A DNA stretch of 64,000 bases. Source: Paracamarosporium sp. OC-R06-R3. Its lineage: Eukaryota; Ascomycota; Dothideomycetes; Pleosporales; Didymosphaeriaceae. The stretch is taken from contig JACVRA010000313.1 in NCBI GenBank assembly GCA_019828545.1, positions 229,392 to 293,391 on the forward strand. The letters run 5' to 3'. The notes beneath the pieces are model-generated. The model had not been told where the DNA came from. It was given only the letters and a program-made list of their open reading frames with translations, and did not search any database. Positions 33,110 to 45,829 of this stretch are shown in pieces. Made by a program: the position numbers and the translations under genes. The first letter of the stretch is position 1; the number at the start of each line of letters is the position of its first letter.

Positions 33110-34647
33110 ATGGGTTCTTTGAGCAGGCTACAGACGCCGCCGTTGGCTGAGGAGGTTACGGAGCGCCAACTTACTCCTCCACATACTGTTGGCGAATGCC
33201 CCAATACGCCACAGAAACGGGACAACAGGATCGATAGCTATCAGGTACTCACACCGCCATCTACAGGAAGGGCTAGCAAGACCGTCAGGTTCGCGCTAGA
33301 CTTCGGTACGCCAACGACGAGCAAACGCCGCACCCGCAGTAGGAAAGTTGAGGACGAATCCGCGTTCGTCGAGTATGCCGACCTAGACGACGTCACGGAC
33401 CTTAGTGACTTCGACGAGAGCCCCATCGATTCAAGCGCTACCCCGTCATCACAAGAATCATTGAGCTCGCAGCGCACCATCCAGGTCGACAAAGACGACG
33501 CATCAACCGACACCAAGGACAAAGCTCTGATCCATACTCCCGCAGAAGTCACTACAAACATCCCCGCTACACCGTTCCCCTTCATGAAATTGCCATTGAG
33601 TATCCGCAAGAAGATCTACAATATCCTCCTAGTAGTCCCCGGCTTGATCTTCGTCCGCCAAAACCACACTTCATACCACAATGAGGAGAAAGCATTTCTC
33701 TATGCAGAAGCCCGCTTGCTACTCCCTGGTATCGCATATGCTTTGCCCCAAATCACCGTCAATGGCTTCAAGGTCCGGTTCTCGCGGTTCCGCTATACAA
33801 ATGCGGCTATTCTGCGCGTATCAAAGGAAGTCTACGGAGAGGCTAAAGCAGTCATGTAAGTAAAATCCAATAGACGATCAATGAACTGGATCCACAGATG
33901 CCACCATTGATGGAGTAATGAGGCACTGACTTGGTATAGGTACGGCGAAAACGATTTCGAGCTCATCTGTCCGAATCTAGAAATGAGTCCTCCCCCGGAC
34001 TACAAAGTTCCGCTCTTTGCCCGCGGGTGCCAGCGACTTGTACGCAGCCTCAGCATCCGTGTTCACGCTTTGTACCCTCTCAGGTGGCTCTTGAATGGCG
34101 GATATGCGGAGCTCAAGAACGCGTACCGCGGCCTCGATACGCTTGACATTATCTTCGAGATGGAGTGCGCTACGAAGGGCGTGGGAAAGGTGCTTAGCAA
34201 GAAAGAGGATGAACAGTGGGTCGCATATGGTGAGTATCGTTCTCCTTCACTGTGCTTTTCGAAAGTCTGGAGGTTTCTTGGGACGCGTTACAACAAGATA
34301 CATTGGATTGTATCAATGCTCCTGACGTGGAGCCATAGCCTCTCTATCTCTTATACGATGTGCTAACCATTTCATTCTCAGTCAAACGCCTCCACGCCTC
34401 CATTTCCACTGAAATCTTCCCCGGCAACAAGAACCCAAATAGCCTTCCCCTATGGATTAACATGCGCGTACTATTCAACGGCGAATCCTACGACGACACC
34501 TCCGAGCCCACCGCGCACAGCATCAGCATAGACATCGGCCCAGGCAACATGAGCCCGACCGATGCTGCGGAGGAGCGTCTGAGGCGGTACCACTTGAAGC
34601 GCGGACTCCCTGAAGCGTTCGAAATGTTCAAGAAAGGGGGTCGTTGA
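33110..34647 (+). CDS. Unknown protein with F-box-like / 2EXR-like core
   Basis: Three exons (33110-33855, 33940-34229, 34382-34647) encode 433 aa. The first ~150 residues are Thr/Ser/Pro-rich with TP motifs (QTPPLAEEV, LTPPHT, LTPPSTG), possibly phosphorylated and disordered. FPFMKLPLSIRKKIYNILLV (about 165-184) looks like the helix that opens many fungal F-box-like and 2EXR domains. AAILRVSKEVYGEAKAVMYG follows; the 'L..SK.IY.EA' pattern is typical of that group. The rest includes LVRSLSIRVHALYPL and GLDTLDIIFEME. The domain resemblance is by eye; the function is unknown. Confidence 0.68.
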
Positions 34648-35458
34648 ACCGTTACAAGGTCAGCGTTCACGCCACGTCGAGTACTCAGCGTTGTGTGTTC
34701 GATTTGTGTTTTGGTCCAGCGATATACTGAGTTAGACAACGAAACCGGAATGGAACAGTTCTCTGTACCGTATATCTTCTGTTCCACCGTCTTTTTCAAT
34801 TTTTCGCCAACAGATGAAGACTGTCGTACCGGGAAAACATCAACTCGACGCACCGGCTTGACACCATCTGGAAACACTAAACATGGAATATACCGAGTGG
34901 AGCAGAAAGAAAGTCGATTGCAGACCAACTCGATAATCTGGGATTGATTTCAATGTGGTGGTATATATAGCTTCGAACTGAAAACTGGCGCACGACATAT
35001 CTGCGATCATACTATCACGGCAAATAGTTTTGTGCGACGCAATTGGCATCGGGGCCGCGATGTCATTCGGCAAGGGTGAATTTTGGGCAAATAGTACCAA
35101 TGCGATTTTTTAGCACGCAGTATCTTTTAGCGAGGGATGTGTAGGTTGCTTGAAGTTTGCAGACACGCTTTGCAAGAAATTAAAAACGTAAATGGTACAG
35201 GGCACTCGATGCGTCTAGTCCCTGGTTAAGAGCTCGAACGCACTTTTTACAACTAGTGCTTAAACTGTTTGAGCAACACCGTTAGCAGAAATAATCAGAG
35301 CGCACGTCACTTGAATTGAAGAACCCATGATTCATAAGCTCGTGGTATCTAGAAGCGGCATCTCATGCCATATCCATTCGGAGCACTATGCAGACCAGAT
35401 ACGTGAATAAACCATTTTAACCGGACCGATGCACCGAAGAATCCCCAAACATAACCCT
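34648..35458. other. Intergenic between convergent genes
   Basis: 811 bp between the 3' ends of the unknown gene and RPS8. Short frames on both strands resemble no family. Nothing specific seen. Confidence 0.5.
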
Positions 35459-36164
35459 CTACTTCCTGAGGTGACGCTGGTAGAAAGCAAGCTCCTCGCC
35501 CTCGAGGATGTAACCGTCGCAACGACCGCTCTGGCCGGGGCGGGATGAGATAACGGCGAAGACACGACCGGCCTCGAATTGCTTCTCAAGAGCGTTCTCG
35601 ACCTTGCCGGAGACCTTGAAGCGGTCGGCCTGCTTCTTCTGGACGCTGTTGGACTTCTTCTCCTCCTCCTTCTCACCAGCCTTGGCCTGTCGCCTGCGGC
35701 CGAGAGACTGGCCGTAGTGGGCCTCGAACCACTGTCGGAAAGGAGCGGCATCGATCTGGACGACGGCGGACTTGGTGAGGGTGTTGGTACGGACAAGCTC
35801 GTTGTTGGAGGGGTGGTAGACGACACCGATCACACGGGTCTTCTTGGCGATGCCCTCAGAACCCCACGAGAAGTTGCCGGAGTCGAGACGGAGAGCACGG
35901 AACTTGCGGTTTCCGCCGCGGGTGCGGACAAGATGGATACGCTTAGCGCCAATACGGGTGTTGGCAGGCTGGCGACCCTTCTCGAAAGCCCTGCAGCCAT
36001 GTTAGACATGACTTTAGAGACGATCGGGTTATGCATACCTCTTCTTGCGGTAGTATGCGCGCTTCGCACCGGACGCGGAGCGCTTGTGACGGGAGTCGCG
36101 AGAAATACTGGGAGCGGTCAGTTTGTGTGGTGTGTGGAGGGTGCAGAGAGAGTAGATACCCCAT
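35459..36164 (-). CDS. RPS8: 40S ribosomal protein eS8
   Basis: Component of the small cytosolic ribosomal subunit. Three exons: 36160-36164 (only ATGGG), 36039-36107 and 35459-35990, encoding 201 aa, the usual eS8 length. The joined start MGISRDSRHKRSASGAKRAY and later RKFRALRLDSGNFSW, KTRVIGVVYHPSNNELVRTN and SSRPGQSGRCDGYILEGEEL are diagnostic. A 5-nt first coding exon followed by an intron fits the common pattern of fungal ribosomal protein genes, which often carry introns just after the start codon. Further leader introns upstream (36165-36600) are possible but not assigned. Confidence 0.97.
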
Positions 36165-38072
36165 GATTGCGGTTGTTCAGAAGGTGCTGCACAGAAAAGT
36201 TAGCCTTGTGTTCGAATGTCGAATACGGTACGCAACGCTACGCTGCGCTTCGTCGATATATCCTCCCGCTCATATGCTTTGTGACCATCCACTCCCGTAC
36301 ATTGCGTAGAGATTGTCGAAACTCGTGATGTTCATTTCGAAAGGTCTCTGCAAGGTCGCGTGTGGTCCAGTCGGCGTAGAGCGCAAGATGGGATCGATCG
36401 TAACGTCGTGAATGCGAGCTGGCGATGCTTCGAGCGATTGATAACATACCTAATGTCGTGCCTTCTGGGTGCAATCGGTTGTCGGCGGTGGGGTTGTCGA
36501 TGGTAGAAATTCTGAGGTTCAGTTGCAAATTGGCTATGCTCGCTTAACTTTGTGTGCCAAGGATTGTTAGCGTCGCCGGTCGCGCCTTCCCTCACACGGA
36601 CTAGAGCTCGAGCCCGAACATCTGTGGATCTATCCCACGAACGTTATCTTGCAACACCATAGACTCAAAATTGTACCTTTGCCAATTTGAGTGCAAGTCA
36701 TCGAAAGGGAATTCCAACTCAAAAAACTAAAAGCTCTAATGATCTACTCCTTTCGCCACCAATATCACACATGAATGAAGAGAGAGTGCGTAAAATGTGC
36801 CACTATACACAAAATCACTTTGCCAGTGGGATTTCATCTTCGGCAGTTTCAAACAGACCATAGTCTCGGTGCGCGAACTCAAGTAGACTCTGCTCCAGAA
36901 TAGATATGACTACATTCGTCGACAATCGTAAGATTTAGAGTGTGCCACCAATGATCATTTTCGCGCGCTCAGTCCAAAGAGTTTCGTGCAAGTGAGGTAT
37001 GAACATTGATCGAAATATTCCTATTAAGATTGTCATAAACATCCCTGCTACTATATATTCTCTGTAGGAAGTTCCTCGTACCGTGCTCCAAGCACCTCGT
37101 TCGATCGTCCCATATGTGATTTTCCTTTCCCACGCTCCTCTTTCACATTATCACATTATCACATCACACCAACTCCAGAGAATCGATATAGGCTTAGAAA
37201 TTTTTCTCGAACGATGGCCATATTCTCGTATATGCATCTGCTCGACCCCTTTTGTCCTCAAATATTTGGATTTTTTTCTGTAAAAATTCGGCGTAGGCCT
37301 AAGTACAAAAGTAGTAAAAAAAAATAGGTGATTCCCCTGGGAATCGGCACAAAGCGTCGTGGTAAAAATATTAGAGCAAAAAATTATTCTCAAGTATATC
37401 GTGGCATTTTCCAAGACAACTGGGAGATATTTTACCCCGTTGACCGTGACTGCTAAGTCATACCCATTTACGTGTGCTGCAATGCTATGTTGTATTGCAA
37501 GAAGCGGTAGTCGCGCTGGATAGAGTCCTTATATCGTCGGATATAGAGGATTGATATTTACGGATCTGCATCACCGTATCCATATAATATATAACGGTGG
37601 TAGCCAACGAAGTGGTGATTCTGATAATACTGCCTACTGTCGAAAGTTTAACATTGTGGTGCAGTTGACGTACTGGAATTAAGATTGTGGACATCAAAAA
37701 TAAATTTGGAACATGTTCTTTAACAGACCCGGAAAGGAGTACATATGCTGAAATCTACGATGTTATTTATTCAACTTGATGTTTGTACACGTCGTACATG
37801 CAGCTACAACAAGGCTAAATTACAGTCGCTTCACATTCTTGCATGTATATTTATCATAAATCTATGTAAGCGCTTAGAAGACGGCTTATTAGTTATTTGT
37901 CTTGCACAGAATGAGCTCAAATTACTTCCAGACCACGTACATCTACAATATCTAAACCAACACCAGCAATGGTATACGCCAAGCCCACATACAACGCCGC
38001 AACCCCAACCAAACATCAAACACCAAACTCCATCCCATGCCCAAAACAAAACAAACAAAAATTCAACATCAA
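36165..38072. other. AT-rich gene-free stretch upstream of RPS8
   Basis: 1.9 kb. The left end must contain the RPS8 promoter and leader. From about 36700 it becomes AT-rich with no coding frame longer than a few dozen codons. The last ~300 bp flank the 3' end of the beta-glucosidase gene. Confidence 0.5.
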
Positions 38073-41000
38073 TCACCACTTCCCCTTAAGCGAAAAAGCC
38101 CTGCTCGAAAAACCCACTCCAATCTCAAACTCCCCCTCACTAGGCACCACCCAATTCTGCCTCCTCGCATCCCAATAACTCAAATCCTTCCTTGTCAGCT
38201 CAAACGTCACCGTCTGTCTGTTTCCCCCGCCGCCATGCGCGCTTCCCTTCACGCCCTTCACAGGCCCCTCCTTCTGCGCCTCAACACGCACCTTTTCAAA
38301 CCCGCGGAGCACGCGCACGGGGAAATCGACGGCCTCGCCAGTCTCAGGGTCTGCGTAGTTCTCGGGGTACGACACGTAGAGCTGGACGACTGTGTCGCCG
38401 TCGACGAGGCCGATGTTGGTCACTGTTGCGGAGACGGAAACGAGCGTCGTGTAGAGGTCGGGGTTGCCGCCTGGGCCGCCACCGGCGTCGGACAGCGGGC
38501 TTTGGAGTTGCGAGGTCAGGATGTTGGATTTGTGGATGTTGGATGTAGAGGTCAGGTACGGGTAGATGTATTTCTCGACTTTGTGGAAGTCTTTTGGGAA
38601 GAGTGCGGATTTGGGGTCTGGGATGGAGGTGGGGTAGGTTGGGGGGTCGATGGTGTTGGATGGGCGCGGTGCGGGAAGGGGCGATTTGCCGCCGTGGCTG
38701 GAGATGACGAGCGAAGAGAGGGTGAAGGTGGTGTATGAGAGGCCGTAGCCGAACTCGTAGCGGGGCGCGATGTTCTGCTTGTCGAAGTGGCGGTAGTCGA
38801 TGTATAGACCTTCGGAGAAGTTTTGCTGAGGTGAGAGTCCTTCGGTGGGGTTAGGCAGGTATTTGATTTTGCTGCCTGGTCCATAGTCCTCCTCTTTTTT
38901 GGCGATTGTGTAGGGAAGACGGCCTGAGGGATTGACGTCTCCAAAGAGAATGTCCACAAGCGCATTACCAGATTCTTCTCCGGGAAGATTAGCTAGTAGA
39001 ACAGCCTTTACGGCGGGCAGGTCAATGAACTTTTCCAGTATCACTGGCCCAACGGAATGGATCACGACGACCACATTTCCATTACCCTTTCCGCAACCCT
39101 TGGCAACGTCCTGTATAAGTTGGTCGGTATTCTTCTGTAGATTGAGATCATTCCTGTCGCCACGAACATCTACCTCGTGTTAGCTTGAAGGACTCAATCC
39201 TCGATTCATTGTATAAGCTTACCAGACCATTTCAGGTAACCCTCTCCAGCGTGAGCATTAGCAAACACGATGCAAAGGTCCTGATCCTCAACAATCTGCT
39301 TCTCTTTGGGTAGAGTATTCTCAGGCCAATCCGTGACGTAGACCGAATCGTTGTTGAAAGCCTTGCGCAGCGCAGAGAGAGGCTCAACAAGGTACGGAAA
39401 TTCCACAGCACCGCTACCCCAGCCAGAAGCCAACGTGCCGTCGTTGCAACTTTGGTCAGGGCAATTGTTGATACCATCGCGACTGAGGCGTGCATCTTCG
39501 CCGAAGATACCGACCCGGTAATTGGTAGTCTTACCAGCCTTCTCATGCTCCTTCCATCCGTCCCGGGCCAGAGGCAGCAGGTTTCCCTCGTTCTTCACGA
39601 GTACCGTACCCTCTGCGGCGATTTTGCGGACTAGATTGCCGTGGAAGTCGTCACCCTCGCCCTGTGCATTGACAAACTTATTCACGACTCCTGTGGTCTC
39701 ATCTGACGGGCTCCCTTCGTAGATCTTGCCAATCTTGTCGTTCGTCCACGATGAAAAGTTGGGTCCACCATCGCCATCAGGAGGAGGCAACGGCCACTTG
39801 TCTTGCCCGACCTGATACCATGCGGCAACAATGCGAGTAACCATGTCGTCAACACGATCGACAGGTACACTTCCGTTCAAGACCGCTTTCGTAAGTTCAG
39901 CGCCCCACAAGCTATCTCCATCAGCCCATTTAAGGCCATCTCCAGGCATTGACATATCCAAGCCAGCAAGGGCAGCTGCAACACCCGATCGCTGGGCGAG
40001 CCAATCACTCTGTATAAAACCTTGGAAGCCAAGTTCATCTTTGAGTATGCCGTTCATGAGCTTGCTGTTTTGGCAAGCATAGCTGTTGTTGACCTGTGTC
40101 TAGTTAGCGCTTGATTTGATGGCAATTGACAAACATGGCACTGACCTGGTTGTACGAACACATGACGGAGCCCACACCAGCCTTCACAGATTCAGCGAAT
40201 GGCCATGCATAGATTTCATGCAAAGTGCGGTCGTCAATGTTACTCGAGATGGCATTCGGGAGGCCCCATTCCCACGCCTGACGGAAGTGTTCCTGCTCGT
40301 TGAGTATAAAGTGTTTCGCCGTGGCTATGACGCCCGCATCCTGTATACCCTTGATTGTTTGCGCGGCCGCGATGCCTTGTAGTACCGGATCCGTTCCAAA
40401 CCCTTCCCAATTGCGACCTCCAGCAGGCATGCGTCCGAGAGGCCCCATCGCAGGACCAAGCAATACGTTTACACCCTTCAACCGTGCTTCTTGTCCATGC
40501 GCCTTTCCTCGCTGATACATCAACTCCTTGTTCCATGTAGCGCCCACTGTAATTCCTGCGGGAAACGCGGTGATATTATCGGCGAATCGAATACCGAGCG
40601 GGCCATCCTGGAGACATAACGAGGGGAACTTCAGTCGCCGCACTGGTCCTGTGTTGCCCACACACATCCCCATGCTCCAACCCACGCCCGTTGTGATGTT
40701 AACCTTCTCCACCAGCGTCATCTGCCTGACCATATCCGCCGCCTTCTTATAGCTCTCCGCCCACGCCTCATCCGCGCCTCCCTTCGGCGTAGGGTACCAT
40801 GGCGGACTCATCCCATCTTTTACCAGTGTACTCCTATACGCCCACAATCCCCCAACAGTAAACAGCAAAATCACCGTCGTGACGAATATCAACAGCCAGC
40901 AACACCATTGCCGTATCCCACAGTTTCTAGTCGGTTTCTGTCTCGCCAGAGTCAACTTCTCTACATCTTTCTTTAACGAGGGTTTCCGCGTGCGGAGATC

Positions 41001-41183
41001 GCCGGTGCTTTTCTTGCGCTTGAGCGTGCCCGCGTCGTAGTTTAAGGGGTCGTATTCTTCCAGGTCTTCGAACGAGGAAGCGTCTGAAGCGAAGGACGGG
41101 CGCGTAGGACTTTCGTCGTCGACGGGCGCGTCGAGCTTGGAATATTTGCCCCGGCGGAGCTCATGGGACTCTATAGGAGCCAT
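38073..41183 (-). CDS. Membrane-anchored beta-glucosidase, glycoside hydrolase family 3
   Basis: Hydrolyses beta-D-glucosidic bonds. Three exons (40146-41183, 39223-40093, 38073-39169) encode 1001 aa. The cytosolic-looking N-terminus is followed by one transmembrane segment, [21 protein letters not shown] (about residues 93-113), and no cleavable signal, so it is a type II membrane protein like Aspergillus bglE. Catalytic-domain blocks are [42 protein letters not shown] and [15 protein letters not shown], with the nucleophile Asp in SDW. The second domain includes [12 protein letters not shown] and [20 protein letters not shown]. The C-terminal half has [13 protein letters not shown] and a fibronectin III-like end ([13 protein letters not shown]). 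Many NxS/T sites are present. Confidence 0.93.
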
Positions 41184-41668
41184 GGTGTCGACGGTGGTAG
41201 GGGATTATCGTAGAGAGTGGCAGGCCGCGCAGAGCAGCTATCAGGTATGAAACGACGACGGCAGCGCGAGCCCAAAGTAGCGTCCTAGCGGCGACGCATG
41301 AGGTTGTTTGATGTCACGAACGGGGTTGCAAACGACAGGAAGTCACTTATAGCGAAAGACAAAAGCACAGGAAGACTCGGCGCACGGGAGGGCGTCGCAC
41401 GGCAAGTCGTGGAAGCGTTGTCTCTCTCCAAGTCTCACATCTCGCGGAGGCTAACGCGGAACCCTTGGACCCCTGACCCTGGCCCGCTTCGCCTCCCCAC
41501 TAATCCATGCAATCGGCCTCTAGCGCACACCCGGAAACTCGTGACATGGAAATTTGCATTTCATTCGTGGCAAGGGCGTTTTCGACATGACCCAAACGCC
41601 TTCTAGGGCTGATATATACAAACAGGTATCACAATGCTGCGACTCGCTTTTCCAGATTTGACCACGCT
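41184..41668. other. Intergenic, beta-glucosidase promoter and mcsA 3' flank
   Basis: 485 bp. The left part must hold the promoter and leader of the minus-strand beta-glucosidase gene; the right part is the mcsA 3' flank. Nothing specific recognised. Confidence 0.5.
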
Positions 41669-43307
41669 CTACGCGCCAACCTGCTTTAGGATGCCCTCGA
41701 GGTTGATGCTCTTGGGGCGCTCGATGGGCAGACCCAATGCCCTGTCCCAGATGAGCTGTGCGAGAGGACCGAGACCACGGCTAACACCGAAGGTTGCAGT
41801 GTAGTAAAGTGTCTCGTGGAAGCCGTAGTGGTGGAATAGGACACCGGAGGACGAATCGACGTTCGGGTACGGGTTCTTGGTCTATTCACGGGTCAGTATC
41901 TCCTCAAAAACTAACTATACGCATGGACATACCTTGCCGTGCTCAGTAAGGACGCCAGGTGCGACCTCAGAGTTCTTCTTGACGAGCTGGTAGACGGGGT
42001 TGTTCGCAATGTCTGGCCGCCCGTTGGCGAAGTCCATCAGAGCCTCGAATCGTGGATCGGGCTTCCTCAGAACTGCGTGACCGTATCCTGGGATTACACG
42101 GCCGGACTTGAGAACACTCCAGAGGAAGTCCTTGACTTCGCCCTCGGTGAAGCTGGTACCGACCGACTTCTGCATGTCCAGAATGAAGCGAAGCACCTCC
42201 TGAGCTGCCAGGCCGTGGAGAGGTCCAGCAAGACCTTGGAGACCAGCGCTGTACGAGAGGAAGGGATCGCTGAGGGCACTGCCGACCAGGTGTGTAGTGT
42301 GTGCAGAGACGTTGCCTCCCTCGTGATCACCGTGGAGAGCGAGATATAGACGGAGAAGGTCCTGGAAGCCCTCGTTCTCCTTTCCAGACTTGCCCAGCAT
42401 AGCAGCAAAGTTGTATGCCCAATCCTGGTTCAGATCTACCTCGGCAGGTAGTGCGCCTCCACCGCGGTAGGCGTTCTGGTAGATCTTGGCGGCAATGGTG
42501 GGCAGCTTCGCAAGCAGACTGATGCAGTCGTCGAAAGTCGGCTCCCAGTAATCAGCCTTGTTGATACCCTTCTCGTATGCTTTCGCGAACTTGGACTCAT
42601 AGTTCAATGCCGAGACAGCGCAAGCGAACTGTGTCATTGGGTGAAGGTCCTTGGGGAAGTCATCGAGCATCTTCTCCACGAACTTAGGAATGCCAGCCTT
42701 CTCGGCCAATTCTCTTGAAAGGACACGGGTCTGAGAAACAGACGGAACCTCGCCGGTAAGCAAAAGCCAGAACATAGCTTCCGGAAGCATCTCGGTGCCG
42801 GAGGTACCCTTTGGCAGCTCCTTCTGACAGTCCTTGATGGTTTTGCCGTGGAATCGGATACCCTCATTTGCATCGAGCACTGAGCCCTCCCAAACCATGG
42901 CCTTCAATCCTCTTTGAACATGTTAGGGTCGAAGCAGAACTGTGAGAGAGGACGCGCGCACCTCATTCCACCCAAGGTGTTCTCCACCTTGACCACTCCG
43001 AGCTCCTTGTCGGCATGTGCCTTGACCTTCTTGAGCAATTCCCGCTTAGCAGGCAGAACCTTCTTGAAGGTTTCCTTGAGATCCGGCTCAGAGGACGACG
43101 AGTAGCTGCATGATTGCACTGTTGGTAGGATTCATTAGCGCAATGCGGAGAGAGCGCCTGCGGGGTCAATGGCATACCGGAAGCAAAAGGACGGGCGGCC
43201 GAGGGCTACCAAAGCTTCAGTCAGCTCTCACTCGCTCAATTGGACTCTCTAGAGCTCACCTTGACGGCTCGCAGAGCTCTCGAAGCTGTACGTGCGCTCA
43301 ACGCCAT
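41669..43307 (-). CDS. mcsA: Methylcitrate synthase, mitochondrial (citrate synthase family)
   Basis: Condenses propionyl-CoA with oxaloacetate to 2-methylcitrate, the first step of the methylcitrate cycle. Five exons (43260-43307, 43178-43205, 42962-43118, 41933-42911, 41669-41881). [16 protein letters not shown] looks like a mitochondrial presequence. I choose McsA over ordinary citrate synthase because of segments I recall from the McsA subfamily: [78 protein letters not shown] and [19 protein letters not shown]. Active-site blocks include [10 protein letters not shown] and [14 protein letters not shown]. Its divergent neighbour encodes the next dedicated lyase, which supports the choice. 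It may also use acetyl-CoA, as McsA enzymes do. Confidence 0.88.
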
Positions 43308-43854
43308 AGTTGTAGCTTAGTGAGGGGGCCGGCGGGGATGCTTGTGGTGGGAAAAGGCGGCCTTTGCTCTTCGACTCCAGACAAACGGCAAAACCGGACA
43401 ACCGAAGTGTACGCAGAAGCAGTTTATAAAGAAATACAGCAAAGGATTCGCGGCAACGCTCGGCGTTCAGCTTTCACGGGGGCACTGTTGGTCCCGCTGA
43501 TGCGGGCAAGTGAGCTGCCCCTCGGTAAAGCACGTATTGGGTTAGAGTGCCTGGCTATCCTCGGCCCGCTCGGTGGCGTGGAGAAAGTTATCCCAGACAA
43601 AACACCTGGGGAACTCCGCGTCGAGTGACGCACCGGCCTGCCGAACATTCTGCTCCGCGTGCGAAACCCCTTGTGTGAAGACACTTGTGCTTGACTGGTC
43701 CGGCCATCCGCGTGGCAATCGCCTTTCGTCGCCCTTGAACCCGAAGTTCGCACTTCGTAGCTCTCGAAGCTTACCCAAGCTCGCCGCCGGTCAAGAACAC
43801 CAAGGAATAAAAAAACAGCGGTTTCCTTGTTACTGACAAGACAGTTTCTTCGCC
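43308..43854. promoter_or_regulatory. Bidirectional promoter of the mcsA / mclA pair
   Basis: 547 bp between divergent ATGs at 43307 (minus) and 43855 (plus), with no open frame of convincing coding content. It must drive both methylcitrate-cycle genes and would allow joint control by propionate or carbon source. I do not assign specific binding sites. Confidence 0.65.
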
Positions 43855-45829
43855 ATGCTGCGAACAGTTGCACGATCTGCAGCGCGCCAGAGCCGGTCTC
43901 TTAGATTGTCGAACCGAACACCACAGCTCCTCCGGCCCCTCTCGACCACTGCTTGCCGTATGACGAGCTCGACGCTCAAGCCAGTGGACCCGCCTGTATC
44001 TGCGGCCCTTCCGGGTGATTCCTTCCAGCTACTGCCGGAGGCATCGAAGACTGGCCAGGCGGAAGATGCGCTTTTCGAAGAGCAGGTACAACAGGTGAAG
44101 GACTGGTGGGCGTCACCGCGGTACAAGGGAATCAAGAGGCCATACTCAGCGGAGGATGTTGTCAGCAAGAGGGGCGCATTGCAGCAGACATACCCCAGCT
44201 CGCTGATGGCGCGGAAGCTTTTCAATCTATTCGAGGAGCGGGCGGCAAAGGGCGAGCCTGTGCATACGAGTGCGTTCTTTCTTTTCCCCATAGTGAATAC
44301 AATAGCTGATGCGATGTCTTCAAACTCATAGTGGGCGCCATTGATCCTGTGCAAATGACTCAACAAGCGCCAAACCAGGAGGTTCTGTACATCTCTGGAT
44401 GGGCGTGCTCCTCTGTGTTGACCACTACGCATGAGGTGTCTGCTGATTTCGGTGACTACCCGTACAACACCGTTCCGAACCAGGTGCAGCGACTATTCAA
44501 AGCGCAGCAGCTCCATGATAGAAAGAACTGGGATAACAGGAGGAAAATGACACCAGAAGAGAGAGCAAAGACTCCATATCTCGACTACATGCGTCCTATT
44601 ATTGCAGACGGAGATACTGGCCACGGTGGTTTATCAGCTGTCATTAAGCTGGCAAAACTCTTCGCAGAAAACGGCGCGGCAGCTGTCCACTTCGAGGACC
44701 AGCTCCACGGCGGTAAAAAGTGCGGTCATTTGGCTGGAAAAGTGCTTGTACCAGTTGGGGACCATATCAACCGCCTCGTAGCAGCTCGCTTCCAATGGGA
44801 TACAATGGGTTGCGAGAATCTCGTCATTGCGCGAACCGACTCCGAGAGCGGCAAGCTGATTTCCAGTGCAGTGGATGTGCGCGACCACGAGTTCATCAAG
44901 GGCGTCACAGAAGAGACGGAGCCTCTTTCGGAGACTCTGCAGAACATGGAAGCGGACGGCGCACCAGGAAGCGAGATTGATGCCTACGAAGCGGCTTGGG
45001 TCAAGAAGCATAAACTCGTCACCTTCGACGAAGCCGTGGCACAGCACCTGGAGAACGAAGGCTCATCAGCCGACGCCTACCTCAAAGAAGTCAAAGCCAA
45101 TCCCAATCTGTCGCTCAACCAGCGCCGCAAGATCGCCGACGCATATACCAAATCCCCCGTGTACTTCAACTGGGACATCCCGCGGACACGCGAAGGCCAC
45201 TACCACTACAAAGCAGGCATGGCCGCGGCAACCAAGCGCGCGAAAGAATTTGCGCCCTACGCCGACCTCTTGTGGGTCGAGACGGCGGGTCCGAATGTCG
45301 AGGACGCCGGGCGCTTCGCCGGCGAGATTAGAGAAAAATACCCAGGCAAGAAGTTCGTGTACAATCTATCCCCCAGCTTCAACTGGCTGGGCCAGGGCTT
45401 CACCGAAGCATCTCTCAAGAGCTTCGTATGGGATCTCGCGAAGCACGGGTACGTCGCCGCCGTCTCCTTTCCACCCTAACCTAACCCTACATACTAACCG
45501 AGTAAATTAGATTCGTCCTCCAGCTCATCTCCCTCGCGGGTCTCCATTCCACCGCAACAATCACCTGCGAGTTATCCCGCGCCTTCAAGGACCAGGGCAT
45601 GCTCGCGTACGTCAACCTCGTGCAAGCACGAGAGAAGGACATCGGCTGCGACGTCCTCACGCACCAGAAGTGGAGCGGGGCAGGCTACATCGATGGTATT
45701 CTGGGGTCGATACAGAGCGGTAGCAGCGGGAGTAGGAGTATGGGCGAGGGCAATACGGAAGCTGGTAAGTTTTGCTTCGAAACGAGTTATGTGTGAGTGC
45801 TAATGCTAATGGTGGGGCTAGGCTTCTAG
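43855..45829 (+). CDS. mclA: 2-Methylisocitrate lyase, mitochondrial
   Basis: Splits 2-methylisocitrate to pyruvate and succinate, the final methylcitrate-cycle step. Four exons: 43855-44269, 44332-45448, 45511-45764 and a last 8-nt coding exon 45822-45829, giving 597 aa. The start [20 protein letters not shown] is a strong mitochondrial presequence, unlike glyoxysomal isocitrate lyase. The active-site Cys block reads [13 protein letters not shown]; 2-methylisocitrate lyases have the LAG form, isocitrate lyases usually [41 protein letters not shown] and [20 protein letters not shown] also fit. No peroxisomal SKL-type end is present. Divergent from mcsA. Confidence 0.9.

Noticed and set aside
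41669..43307. Ordinary TCA-cycle citrate synthase
   Set aside because: Segments recalled from methylcitrate synthases fit better than the mitochondrial citrate synthase versions, and the neighbour is 2-methylisocitrate lyase.
43855..45829. Glyoxylate-cycle isocitrate lyase
   Set aside because: It has a mitochondrial presequence, the LAG form of the active-site motif, and no peroxisomal C-terminus.
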